This document shows positions 24,112 to 31,532 of a DNA stretch of 64,000 nucleotides, piece by piece (the first letter of the stretch is position 1; each line of letters begins with the position of its first letter). Below the pieces are notes generated by a model, which did no database searches, had not been told where the DNA came from, and saw only the letters and a program-made list of their open reading frames with translations. This DNA is from Hymenobacter ginkgonis. Its GTDB lineage: Bacteria; Bacteroidota; Bacteroidia; Cytophagales; Hymenobacteraceae. The position numbers and the translations under genes were made by a program. The stretch spans positions 1 to 64,000 of the forward strand of contig NZ_WQKZ01000010.1 of NCBI RefSeq assembly GCF_009755225.1. Direction: 5' to 3'.

Positions 24112-24828
24112 ATGAAAGCTATTCGTTTCTCCTTTACTTCGTTGCTGTCGCTGCTGCTGCTAGTGGGTCATTTTGCCCAAGCCCAGTCGACCACCGTTAC
24201 TACTGACAAGCCTGCGGGCATGAGCAAAACCGCGAAAGGCGGTATTATTGGTGGCTTGGGCGGCGCGGCCGGCGGCGCTATTCTGGGTCGCGTTATTGGC
24301 GGCAAGTCGGGCACAGCTAAGGGCGCCATTTTGGGCGCTGTGGTGGGCGGCGCGGGTGGCGCGCTCATCGGCCGCAAAATGGATAAGCAGGCCGCCGAAC
24401 TGCGCCGCGACCTCGAAGGGGCCAAAGTAGAGCGCATTGGCGAGGGCATCAAAATCACGTTCGCTTCGGGCATTCTGTTCGCCAGCAACTCTTCTAGCCT
24501 GACGCCGGCCGCCGCTGGCAACATCGACGAACTGGCTACTACCCTCCAGAAGTACGCCGACACCAACGTCACGATTGACGGCCACACCGATTCGTCGGGT
24601 TCCGACGCCATCAACCAGCCCTTGAGCCAGCGCCGCGCCCAGGCCGTAGCCAATGAGCTGACTGCTAAAGGTGTAGATACCAGCCGCATCACGGCCACGG
24701 GCTACGGCTCGACCCAGCCCGTGGGCGACAACGCCACTGCCGCTGGCAAAGCTGCCAACCGCCGCGTGGAAGTAGCCATCTTCGCCAACGAGAAGATGCA
24801 GAAAGCCGCCAAGAGAGGCCAACTCTAG
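24112..24828 (+). CDS. OmpA-family protein with glycine-zipper region (second paralogue)
   Basis: A 238-residue protein with a signal peptide cleaved near AQAQ (about residue 25). There is no lipobox Cys, unlike the first paralogue. The glycine zipper covers about 40-95 (GGIIGGLGGAAGGAILG), followed by the OmpA domain with GILFASNSSSLTP, VTIDGHTDSSGSDAINQPL and NRRVEVAIFANEKM. The linker GRKMDKQA and the closing NEKM..KAA are shared nearly word for word with the gene at 22721, so the pair arose by duplication. Loss of the lipid anchor suggests a soluble periplasmic or integral form. Confidence 0.86.
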   Translation: MKAIRFSFTSLLSLLLLVGHFAQAQSTTVTTDKPAGMSKTAKGGIIGGLGGAAGGAILGRVIGGKSGTAKGAILGAVVGGAGGALIGRKMDKQAAELRRDLEGAKVERIGEGIKITFASGILFASNSSSLTPAAAGNIDELATTLQKYADTNVTIDGHTDSSGSDAINQPLSQRRAQAVANELTAKGVDTSRITATGYGSTQPVGDNATAAGKAANRRVEVAIFANEKMQKAAKRGQL

Positions 24829-24829
24829 A

Positions 24830-24862
24830 CCACGGATTAGCCCGGATTCCACGGATTTTGTG
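24830..24862 (+). repeat. 40-bp-class repeat, copy A1
   Basis: Starts CCACGGATTAG and ends CACGGATTTTGTGG, right after the OmpA stop. It is related to the copies at 24925, 35626 and 35857, and lies in opposite orientation to the copy 62 bp away. Confidence 0.65.
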
Positions 24863-24877
24863 GCCGGCGCAATTAAT

Positions 24878-24908
24878 AAAAAAGGCTTGCCAAACGGCAA
24901 GCCTTTTT
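24878..24908. terminator. Bidirectional terminator between OmpA gene and ispE
   Basis: AAAAAGGCTTGCC pairs perfectly with GGCAAGCCTTTTT around loop AAAC; A and T runs on both sides allow use in both directions. It is bracketed by the two inverted repeat copies A1 and A2. Confidence 0.9.
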
Positions 24909-24924
24909 GCTTTTATAACGATTG

Positions 24925-24960
24925 ATAATCGTCCACGAAAATCGCGCTAATCTGTGATTA
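24925..24960 (-). repeat. 40-bp-class repeat, copy A2 (contains the ispE stop codon)
   Basis: On the minus strand it reads TAATCACAGATTAGCGCG then ATTTTCGTGGACGATTA. The first three bases are the TAA stop of ispE, so the repeat defines the end of that gene. Confidence 0.65.
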
Positions 24961-25785
24961 GAGGAGCCCTTGCCACACGGCATAGGGGCTGGGCCAGCTT
25001 AGGGGGGGTAGGGTAGCGCCGCGCTCCCACAACCCAAACACGGCCGAGCCCGAGCCGGATAGGCTGGCAAAAGCTGCCCCGGCGGCGTAAAGCTGCTGCT
25101 TTACCTCGGCCAGTACGGGGTAGGCGGGGGCCAGCGCTTCCTCAAAATCGTTGACTACGCGGCCGCGCCAAGTGGCCAGCGGCTCGGCCAGCACCTGGCG
25201 CAGCGAATGTTGCGGGGCCTGTGGGCGCACCCGGCGGTAGGCTTCGGCCGTGCTGATGCCTACGCCGGGCCATACCACCACGTAGGGCGTGCCGCGCAAA
25301 TCGAGGGGTAGGGGCTCAAATTCGTCGCCCTTGCCAGTGGCCAGCACGGGCGTATTTTCCAGGAAAAAAGCGCAGTCGGCGCCCAAGCGGCGCGCATAGG
25401 TCGCCAGTTGCGCGGGCGCCAGCTGCAAGCCAAATATGTCGTTGAAGCTACGCAACGCAAACGCCGCATCGGCCGAGCCGCCGCCCAGCCCCGCCCCAAT
25501 GGGCACCACTTTGTGCAGGTGCAGCTGGGCGGCTGGTAGCGCCGGGAAATCAGCCTTCAAAAGCGCGTAGGCCTTGAGACAGAGATTGGTAGCCAGCGCA
25601 CCCGGCACGGGGCGGCCCGTGAGGGCCAGCGTAGTGTCTGGCGCCGCATTGGGGGTAGGCAGCACTTCCAGGGCATCGGCCCAAGGCAGGGGCACGAAGG
25701 AGGTTTCTAACTCGTGGTAGCCGTCGGGCCGCTTGGCGATGATGTGGAGGCCGAGGTTGAGCTTGGCGTTGGGGAAGGTTAGCAC
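24958..25785 (-). CDS. ispE: 4-diphosphocytidyl-2-C-methyl-D-erythritol kinase
   Basis: A 275-residue GHMP kinase that phosphorylates CDP-ME in the MEP pathway of isoprenoid synthesis. Lys8 lies in NAKLNLGL, the ATP-binding loop PIGAGLGGGSADAA is at 95-108, the catalytic Asp137 is in LGADCAFF, and the C-terminal motif is SLSGSGSAVFG. Length and motifs are typical. The TAA stop lies inside repeat copy A2, so the last residues may have been reset by the repeat. It is divergent from the dioxygenase gene, with 79 bp between the starts. Confidence 0.95.
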   Translation of the reverse strand: MLTFPNAKLNLGLHIIAKRPDGYHELETSFVPLPWADALEVLPTPNAAPDTTLALTGRPVPGALATNLCLKAYALLKADFPALPAAQLHLHKVVPIGAGLGGGSADAAFALRSFNDIFGLQLAPAQLATYARRLGADCAFFLENTPVLATGKGDEFEPLPLDLRGTPYVVVWPGVGISTAEAYRRVRPQAPQHSLRQVLAEPLATWRGRVVNDFEEALAPAYPVLAEVKQQLYAAGAAFASLSGSGSAVFGLWERGATLPPLSWPSPYAVWQGLL

Positions 25786-25794
25786 GGGGGGTAG

Positions 25795-25802
25795 TAAATT
25801 TG
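25795..25802 (+). promoter_or_regulatory. Bacteroidota -7 promoter element of the dioxygenase gene
   Basis: TAAATTTG matches TAnnTTTG, 63 bp before the ATG at 25865. TTGG about 22 bp upstream could serve as the -33 part. Confidence 0.45.
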
Positions 25803-25864
25803 AACTTTAGCCTGAAGCTGGTCCCGCATTTGCTAGCGGATACCTACTTTATATAAGTTAAGAT

Positions 25865-26656
25865 ATGTCTTTTATCACCACGCTTTCCATCTTGCCTGGC
25901 CAAGCAGTAGCCGACGTAGCGGCCGCTTTGCGCGCGGCCCTGGGCGCGGCAAAAGTAGTGCACCTGCGGGGCCTCGCGGCCGCCTACCCCACCGCCGAAT
26001 GGCCTGCCTACTACGACCAGCTAACGGAGGAAACTGGCCAGTGCTTGCACCTCGATGAAAATTTTGCCCAGGGCAATAGGCGCACCGGCCAGAAGTGGAT
26101 AGAAGTGCGCTACGACGCGGCTATTCCGGATGATGCGGCGTACCGATTTAGCAAAAATGCGCAGCCGCTGCACACCGACGAATCGTACCTCAGCGACCCG
26201 GCCGAGGTGATGTTCATGCACTGCTTGGTGCAGGCCCCGGCCGGCGGCGAAACCACCTTTGTGGATGCCGACGTGCTGTGGCAACAGGTGCAGCAGCACG
26301 CCCCAGGGCTGGCCGCCCGGCTGCTCAACCGGCCCGTTCGGTTTGCCAAAGCCGACGATGCGCGCACGCTGCCCATCATTGCCCAAACGCCGGCTGGCCT
26401 TCGCCTCAACTGGAACTACCACTGCGTAGACCCGGCCGAAACCGCCGAAAACCACGCGCTGGCGCAGGAATTTCGGCAGTTTTTACTCGACCATATAGCG
26501 GGTACGCATGCCGAAGTAGCCATTCAACTCGCGCCCGGCGAGGCCGTGGCCTGGTGGGACGACCAGGTACTGCACGGCCGCCGCGCCTTTCGGGCAGTGG
26601 CTACCAACGACCGGTTCTTGCTCAAAAGTGGCTTCCGGCTCCCGGCCGATGTATAG
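25865..26656 (+). CDS. TauD/TfdA-family Fe(II)/2-oxoglutarate dioxygenase
   Basis: A 263-residue non-haem iron oxygenase. The iron triad is visible as His103 and Asp105 in PLHTDESYL, and His237 in QVLHGRRAF; Arg258 near the C-terminus could bind the 2-oxoglutarate carboxylate. Such enzymes hydroxylate or desaturate small molecules; the substrate is unknown. Its stop overlaps the next gene's ATG by eight bases, so the two are probably translated together. This pairs an oxidation with a glycan or lipid-linked sugar step. There is no signal peptide, so it is cytoplasmic. Confidence 0.82.
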   Translation: MSFITTLSILPGQAVADVAAALRAALGAAKVVHLRGLAAAYPTAEWPAYYDQLTEETGQCLHLDENFAQGNRRTGQKWIEVRYDAAIPDDAAYRFSKNAQPLHTDESYLSDPAEVMFMHCLVQAPAGGETTFVDADVLWQQVQQHAPGLAARLLNRPVRFAKADDARTLPIIAQTPAGLRLNWNYHCVDPAETAENHALAQEFRQFLLDHIAGTHAEVAIQLAPGEAVAWWDDQVLHGRRAFRAVATNDRFLLKSGFRLPADV

Positions 26657-27269
26657 CTGGGGCAAACGGCTGTTTGACTACTGCGCGGCGGCGGCGGGCC
26701 TGCTGCTGCTGGCGCCGCTGCTGCTAGCCGTGGCCGTAGCTGCCTGGCTGGGTGGGCTGCGGCCGGTGCTGTTTTGGCAGTGGCGCACGGGCTACCGCGA
26801 GCAGCCGTTTCAGGTACTTAAATTTCGGACCATGACCCAGCGCACCAATGCGGTTGGTACGTTGCTACCCGATGCCGAGCGCCTCACGCCCTTGGGCGAA
26901 TGGCTACGCCGCACCAGCCTCGACGAGCTGCCGCAGCTCTGGAACGTGCTGCGGGGCGAACTGAGCCTGGTAGGTCCGCGCCCGTTTATTCACAGCTATT
27001 TGCCGCTGTATTCGGAGGCGCAGCGGGTGCGGTTCCGGGTGCGGCCCGGCCTCACGGGTTGGGCCCAAGTGAACGGCCGCAACGCCCTTAGCTGGGAAGA
27101 AAAATTTGCGTTAGATAGTTGGTACGTGGCCAATCAAAGCCTGGCTCTCGACCTGCGCATCCTCTGGCGCACCCTGGGACGGGTGCTGAGCGGCCACGCT
27201 GTTTCGGCGGCCGGGCACGCTACTACGGCGCCGTTTCGGGGCAGTAAAGCTGCACTGGGTAAAGAGTAA
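26649..27269 (+). CDS. Undecaprenyl-phosphate-type sugar transferase (bacterial sugar transferase family)
   Basis: A 206-residue initiating glycosylphosphotransferase of the short, PglC-like size. An N-terminal hydrophobic helix (residues 12-38) anchors it. The catalytic core holds FQVLKFRTM, RRTSLDELPQLWNVLRGE (the Asp-Glu pair), LSLVGPRP and RPGLTGWAQVNGRN. It would transfer a sugar phosphate from a nucleotide sugar to a polyprenyl phosphate to start a glycan. ATG 26649 overlaps the upstream stop. No other glycan genes are adjacent, so the polymer made is not known. Confidence 0.88.
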   Translation: MYSWGKRLFDYCAAAAGLLLLAPLLLAVAVAAWLGGLRPVLFWQWRTGYREQPFQVLKFRTMTQRTNAVGTLLPDAERLTPLGEWLRRTSLDELPQLWNVLRGELSLVGPRPFIHSYLPLYSEAQRVRFRVRPGLTGWAQVNGRNALSWEEKFALDSWYVANQSLALDLRILWRTLGRVLSGHAVSAAGHATTAPFRGSKAALGKE

Positions 27270-27372
27270 GTAAAAATGCTCGCTATTCATGGGAGATAAG
27301 CAGGGGCAATCGGTGAAATAAGCTGGCTGGCCAGGCGTCCTGCTGGGGGTAGGGCTGCGGTGGAGGCCGCGG

Positions 27373-27407
27373 CTCCACTAGTCGGCCGCGCTTCGTTACT
27401 AGTGGAG
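27373..27407. promoter_or_regulatory. Distal pair of CTAG dyads (candidate enhancer)
   Basis: CTCCACTAGT (27373-27382) and ACTAGTGGAG (27398-27407) form a perfect 10-bp inverted repeat. Each half also holds a CCACTAGT or ACTAGTGG dyad, 21 bp apart, which is two helical turns. It is centred about 284 bp before the -24 box. Confidence 0.45.
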
Positions 27408-27573
27408 GGGTACTGCTGGGCCCGCGATGCTCAATAAGCTCAGCGGTGATACTCAGCGGGAAACTGGCTCATAGCCCAGAAAGGATAGTGCAAATATCTG
27501 GCAGCAAAGTGCTACTGCACAATCGCATAAACATGCTAGGTAGAAATACTTGGTTGTTTCGTAGTGGCCGGCT

Positions 27574-27613
27574 GTCCGCTAGTGGGCGGCCTGTCCACTA
27601 GCGGACGCTTTTT
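27574..27613. promoter_or_regulatory. Proximal pair of CTAG dyads; also a possible terminator
   Basis: GTCCGCTAGTGG (27574-27585) and CCACTAGCGGAC (27595-27606) are a perfect 12-bp inverted repeat with a 9-base loop, followed by GCTTTTT. It could end the sugar-transferase transcript. It also contains two dyads, CCGCTAGTGG and CCACTAGCGG, 19 bp apart, matching the distal pair, so a role as regulator-binding sites is equally plausible. Confidence 0.6.
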
Positions 27614-27672
27614 GCATTGCTGTGCTAAGTGGTATTAATGGTAAATGACTGATAAAAAAGCAGTTATTGGAA

Positions 27673-27688
27673 TGGCACGGGCCTTGGC
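27673..27688 (+). promoter_or_regulatory. Near-consensus sigma-54 (-24/-12) box
   Basis: TGGCACGGGCCTTGGC matches TGGCAC-N5-TTGC with one deviation: the GC falls one base further than the consensus. It ends 36 bp before the ATG of the membrane-fusion gene. The same locus encodes a sigma-54 activator. Confidence 0.4.
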
Positions 27689-27724
27689 TGAGGTAGTAAG
27701 AACCACTTGCTTTCCTGCCCACCC

Positions 27725-28972
27725 ATGGACAGAGTCATTTCTCCTACTACGCAACGCCGCCGCCAAGTGCGCCGCTGGCTCCTCGGTTTCGGCGTGCTGG
27801 CCGCGCTGCTGGCCGCGGGCTTTGGGCTGCGCCGCGTAGTGCAGCCCAGCCTACAGCGCGTGGACTTGCTCACGGCGCCGGTCGAAACCGGTGACGTAGA
27901 TGCTTCCCTCACGGCGGCTGGCACCATCATTCCGGGCCGCGAAGCAGTCATTACCAGTCCCATCCAAAGTACCATTCGGCGGGTGGCGCTGGCGGTGGGC
28001 GCACGGGTGCAGCCGGGCCAAACCATTTTGGAGCTGGATAAGGAGCTGGCGGCTTCGTCGCTGGCCAAGCTGAGCGATGAGCAGTTGCGGAACCAAAACA
28101 AAAACTCGCAGCTGCAACTAACCCTCGAGCGTAGCCTCACCGATTTGGAGGCTTTGCAGCAGGCCCAGGCACTGAAAGTCAGTAGCCTGCAATCGACGCT
28201 GCGCGATGAGCAGCACCTGCTCGAAATTGGGGGTGGCACCGCCGAAGCTGTGCGCCAGGCCGAACTAAACCTGCACGTGGCCAGCCTGGAAGCCGCTCGC
28301 CTGCGTCGCCAACTGGCCAACCAGCGCCTGGCCAGCCGCGCCGACCGCCGCGAGCTCGGCTACACCGTGTCGATGCAGCAGCGCAGCATCGCCGAGCTGG
28401 CTACCAAGCTGCGGCAGGCCGACATCAGCACCCAGCAGCCCGGCGTGCTGACGTGGGTAAACGACAACTTGGGTAGCACCGTGCAAGCCGGTGATGCCCT
28501 GGCCCGCGTGGCCGACCTCAGCCGCTTTCGGGTGCGCGCCACCATCTCCGATGCCTACGCCGACCAGCTGCACCCCGGCGATGCCGTGCTCGTGCGCCTC
28601 GGCCCCGGCACCGATTTGCGGGGCACCGTGGCCAGCATCAGCCCAGCGGTGGATAAGGGGGTAGTGACCTTCTACGCCACCTTGCAGCAAGACCACCACC
28701 CGGCCCTGCGCGCCAACCTGCGGGCCGATGTATTCGTGGTGACGCGTGCCCACCGCGGCGTGCTGCGCGTCAAGAATGGCCCCTTCTACCAGGGTGGGCA
28801 GGAGCAGCCCGTGTTCGTGCTGGCGGGGGGTAGGGCAGTGCGCCGCCTGGCGCGCCTCGGCGACAGCAACCCCGACTACGTTCAGGTGCTGAGCGGCTTG
28901 CGGGCGGGCGAGGAAATCATCGTATCTGACACTAAAACCTTCGTGGATACCCCCGAGCTGCGAGTGGAATAG
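27725..28972 (+). CDS. Efflux periplasmic adaptor (HlyD/MacA-like membrane-fusion protein)
   Basis: A 415-residue adaptor with a cytoplasmic basic N-terminus, one membrane helix at about 22-38, a lipoyl-type segment near 65-105, a long coiled-coil hairpin at about 105-225, and the return lipoyl half (VNDNLGSTVQAGDALARVADLS). Beta-barrel and membrane-proximal domains follow (RVRATISDAYADQLHPGDAV and LSGLRAGEEIIVSD). It would join the inner-membrane ABC pump to the TolC-like channel. ATG 27725 is preferred to an ATG six codons upstream. It is first in the efflux locus, behind the candidate sigma-54 box. Confidence 0.88.
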   Translation: MDRVISPTTQRRRQVRRWLLGFGVLAALLAAGFGLRRVVQPSLQRVDLLTAPVETGDVDASLTAAGTIIPGREAVITSPIQSTIRRVALAVGARVQPGQTILELDKELAASSLAKLSDEQLRNQNKNSQLQLTLERSLTDLEALQQAQALKVSSLQSTLRDEQHLLEIGGGTAEAVRQAELNLHVASLEAARLRRQLANQRLASRADRRELGYTVSMQQRSIAELATKLRQADISTQQPGVLTWVNDNLGSTVQAGDALARVADLSRFRVRATISDAYADQLHPGDAVLVRLGPGTDLRGTVASISPAVDKGVVTFYATLQQDHHPALRANLRADVFVVTRAHRGVLRVKNGPFYQGGQEQPVFVLAGGRAVRRLARLGDSNPDYVQVLSGLRAGEEIIVSDTKTFVDTPELRVE

Positions 28973-28983
28973 CCCTGACCCGT

Positions 28984-29028
28984 GCCGCCCCACCCCCTAC
29001 CCCCGCCCCTGCGAGGAAGGGGGGAGCC
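28984..29028 (-). repeat. G/C-rich 45-bp repeat, copy 1
   Basis: GCCGCCCCACCCCCTACCCC with the following CCCCTGCGAGGAAGGGG is the reverse complement, with a few changes, of the copy at 29131-29175. It lies in the gap after the adaptor gene. Confidence 0.65.
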
Positions 29029-29067
29029 CAACGACTGCTTATGTGCCAATTGACTACCATTTAACGA

Positions 29068-30624
29068 ATGTTAGCCGTGTTTTTTTCCAGAAAACCCCTT
29101 GTTTGTAAGCTGAACGCCTCGCGGTCGTCAGGCTTCCCTTCCCCCGCAGGGGAGGGGGTAGGGGGGTGGGGCGGTACGTCAGGTTGGTTAGCCATTCTGC
29201 TAGTAATCACCCTAAAAGCCTCCGCCCAAACCCTCACCCTGCCCGCCCTTATTCAGCAAACTTTGGCCACTTCGGCGGCCGGCATCCAGGCGCGTGCGGC
29301 GCGTGAGGGCGGCTACTGGAGCTACCGCACCTACCAGGCCACTTACCGCCCGCAGCTGGCCCTGGCGGGCACGGTGCCCAATTTTAGCCGCGCCATCACG
29401 CCGGTGGTGCAGCCCGATGGCACCACAGCCTTCCAGGCAGTGCGCATCAATAATTCTAACCTGGGCCTGACGCTAACCCAGAACATCGGCCTCACCGGCG
29501 CGCAAGTGGTGGTGGGCTCGCAGGTGCAGCGCTTCGATGATTTTAACCGCGAAGAGCGGCGCTACAACAACCAGCCCTTCAACCTGGGCCTGACGCAGCC
29601 GCTGGGCTATTTCAACGGCCTGAAGTGGGCCCGCCGCATCGAGCCGCTGCTTTACCAAGAAAACCAGCGCCAGTACCTCGAAGACCGTGAGGCCATTGCC
29701 CAGCGCGTAACGGAGCTGTATTTCGACGTGCTGTTGCAACAGGTGAACGCCGCGGTGGCCGGCCAAAACGCCCAAGCCACCGCCGAGCTGCTGCGCGTGG
29801 GCCGCGAAAAATATGCCTTGGGTCGTCTCTCGCAAAGTGACTTGTTGCAGCTCGAACTCAACCTGCTCGATGCCCAGCAGGCCCAAACCCAAGCCCGCCT
29901 CGACGCCGAAACCGCCGCCGTGAGCCTGCGCACCTACTGCGCCTTGCCTACCCCCGACGCCGGCACCGAGGCCCCTTTGCTGGCCGTGCCTGCCCCCGCC
30001 CCGCGCCTCGCTGTGGTGCCCGCCGAGGCACTAGCCCAGGCCCAGCAGCACCGCGCCGCCACGCTGGCTTTCCAGCGGCGGCAGCTGCAAGCGGCCCGCG
30101 ATGTAGCCCAGGCCCGCGGCACTACTGGCCTGCTGGCCACCCTCACGGCCAACCTCGGCTACGTGAACCAGGCACCCTACCTGCTCGATAGCTACACCGC
30201 GTTGCAAAACCAGCAGCAAGTGGCACTGGCTTTTTCCCTACCCCTGCTGGACTGGGGCAAGCGCCGGGCCATCGTGCGCACTGCCGAGCTGGCCCGCGAC
30301 CAAACCCAGGCCGCCGTGAGCCAGGAGGTGCGCAGCTTTGAGCAAACGGTGCTCACCCAGGCTGGGCAGGTGCCTGCGCTGGCTGGGCAGGTGCGCCTGG
30401 CCGCTCGCGCCGACACCCTAGCCCAGCGCCGCTACGCCATCACCCGCGCTACCTACGAGGCCGGCCGGCTCAGCCTCACCGACCTCACGCTGGCTTCGGC
30501 GGCCAAAGACTTGGCGCGGCGCAGCTACATCCTGGCGCTGCGGGCGGGCTGGGTGGGCTACTACCGCCTGCGCGGCTTGACTTTATTTGATTTTGAAACC
30601 CAGCAGCCGCTAGCGGCCGAGTAG
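29068..30624 (+). CDS. TolC-family outer-membrane efflux protein with a repeat-derived N-terminal insert
   Basis: A 518-residue outer-membrane factor. The TolC fold is shown by two repeats of long helices with Gln/Ala/Leu-rich heptads, for example EKYALGRLSQSDLLQLELNLLDAQ near 250-275 and YEAGRLSLTDLTLASAAKDLARR near 465-490. The signal core is WLAILLVITLKASAQ at residues 40-54. Residues about 22-37 (GFPSPAGEGVGGWGGT) are encoded by the G-rich repeat, so the only in-frame ATG (29068) leaves an unusually long N-terminal extension before the signal. Whether export still works is uncertain. It would complete the pump with the adaptor and ABC genes. Confidence 0.85.
   Translation: MLAVFFSRKPLVCKLNASRSSGFPSPAGEGVGGWGGTSGWLAILLVITLKASAQTLTLPALIQQTLATSAAGIQARAAREGGYWSYRTYQATYRPQLALAGTVPNFSRAITPVVQPDGTTAFQAVRINNSNLGLTLTQNIGLTGAQVVVGSQVQRFDDFNREERRYNNQPFNLGLTQPLGYFNGLKWARRIEPLLYQENQRQYLEDREAIAQRVTELYFDVLLQQVNAAVAGQNAQATAELLRVGREKYALGRLSQSDLLQLELNLLDAQQAQTQARLDAETAAVSLRTYCALPTPDAGTEAPLLAVPAPAPRLAVVPAEALAQAQQHRAATLAFQRRQLQAARDVAQARGTTGLLATLTANLGYVNQAPYLLDSYTALQNQQQVALAFSLPLLDWGKRRAIVRTAELARDQTQAAVSQEVRSFEQTVLTQAGQVPALAGQVRLAARADTLAQRRYAITRATYEAGRLSLTDLTLASAAKDLARRSYILALRAGWVGYYRLRGLTLFDFETQQPLAAE
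29131..29175 (+). repeat. G/C-rich 45-bp repeat, copy 2, inside the TolC-family reading frame
   Basis: Begins GGCTTCCCTTCCCCCGC and continues through GGGGAGGGGGTAGGGGGG to TGGGGCGGTAC. It is inverted relative to copy 1, and its frame is open, so it is translated as a Gly/Pro-rich insert. Confidence 0.7.
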
Positions 30625-30653
30625 CCAGTTCACTTTTACTTCTTTCTCTTCCC

Positions 30654-31394
30654 ATGGCAACTACCCCTCCTTCGCCCACTGCGCAGCCGCGCAGCTTTTC
30701 CCAGGCCGCTAGCTCCGCAGTGCCCGTCATTCAGCTGCGCAACATCGAAAAAATCTACCAAACCAAAACCATCGAAACCGTGGCTCTCAGCCAGGTCAAC
30801 CTCAGCATTGGCCGGGGCGAGTTTGTGTCGGTGATGGGGCCCAGCGGCTGCGGCAAATCGACGTTGCTCAGCCTCATGGGCTTGCTCGACGAACCCAGCG
30901 GCGGCACCATCGAGATTGACGGCCGGCCCGTCGCCTCGTATTCTGACAAGGGGCTGGCGGGGCTGCGTAACCACAAGATTGGCTTCGTTTTCCAGAGCTA
31001 CCACCTCATCAATGACCTCTCGGTGCTCGACAATGTGGAGCTGCCCTTGCTCTACCGGAAGGGGGTAGGCAACACCGAGCGCCGCCGCCGGGCGCTGGCC
31101 GCGCTCGACAAAGTGGGCCTCAACGCGCGCACGGGGCACTTTCCGGCGCAGCTTTCGGGGGGGCAGCGGCAGCGCGTAGCCATTGCCCGCGCCCTGGCCG
31201 GCGACCCCGAAATTATTTTGGCCGACGAGCCCACCGGCAACCTCGACTCGGTGATGGGCGAGGAAATAATGGACCTGCTGCTGGGCCTGAACCGCGACCA
31301 GGGCACGACCCTCGTGATGGTGACCCACGACGAGCAGCAGGCGCTGAAAACGCAACGACTCATCCGGTTTTTCGACGGCCGCCAGGTGGCCTAG
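30654..31394 (+). CDS. ABC transporter ATP-binding protein (MacB/LolD type)
   Basis: A 246-residue ATPase that powers the permeases encoded next. Walker A is GPSGCGKST (about residues 62-70), the Q-loop is FVFQSYHLIND, the signature is LSGGQRQRVAIARALAG, Walker B is IILADEPTGNLDS, and the switch His is in MVTHDEQQA. The first 25 residues (Thr/Pro/Ser/Gln-rich) are an unusual extension before the core. It fits export systems of the MacAB or LolCDE type. Confidence 0.95.
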   Translation: MATTPPSPTAQPRSFSQAASSAVPVIQLRNIEKIYQTKTIETVALSQVNLSIGRGEFVSVMGPSGCGKSTLLSLMGLLDEPSGGTIEIDGRPVASYSDKGLAGLRNHKIGFVFQSYHLINDLSVLDNVELPLLYRKGVGNTERRRRALAALDKVGLNARTGHFPAQLSGGQRQRVAIARALAGDPEIILADEPTGNLDSVMGEEIMDLLLGLNRDQGTTLVMVTHDEQQALKTQRLIRFFDGRQVA

Positions 31395-31420
31395 CTCCTA
31401 CCGGAACGCACCAAAAGCAC

Positions 31421-31508
31421 GTCATGCTGAGCTTGTCGAAGCATCTCCACCACGTCGTTGAACAGCGTAAAAGAAGCGGTAGAGATGCTTCGGCAAGCTC
31501 AGCATGAC
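31421..31508. repeat. 88-bp palindromic repeat between ATPase and permease genes
   Basis: Arms of 27 bp (GTCATGCTGAGCTTGTCGAA and GCATCTC at 31421-31447, complement at 31482-31508) differ at one base. The 34-bp loop is ordinary. It looks like a dispersed palindromic element. A frame running through it from 31458 is not a gene. Confidence 0.8.
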
Positions 31509-31532
31509 AAACGACTTTTTACTATAAAAATC

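Larger units (their letters stand above)
27270..27724 (+). promoter_or_regulatory. 455-bp leader of the efflux locus
   Basis: No convincing gene. It holds two pairs of CTAG-centred dyads (27375/27396 and 27576/27595) and a -24/-12-like box (27673-27688), listed separately. One GGGGTAGGG copy lies near 27345. A 64-codon frame at 27645 overlaps the next gene out of frame and is not supported. Confidence 0.6.

Noticed and set aside
27574..27613. Treating the 12-bp hairpin only as a terminator
   Set aside because: The T run supports termination, but the hairpin contains the same CTAG dyads as the upstream pair, so both roles are kept open.
31458..31532. Longer start for the first permease
   Set aside because: The added 25 residues are encoded by the palindromic repeat; ATG 31533 begins directly at the conserved MLLSYLKIAWK segment.
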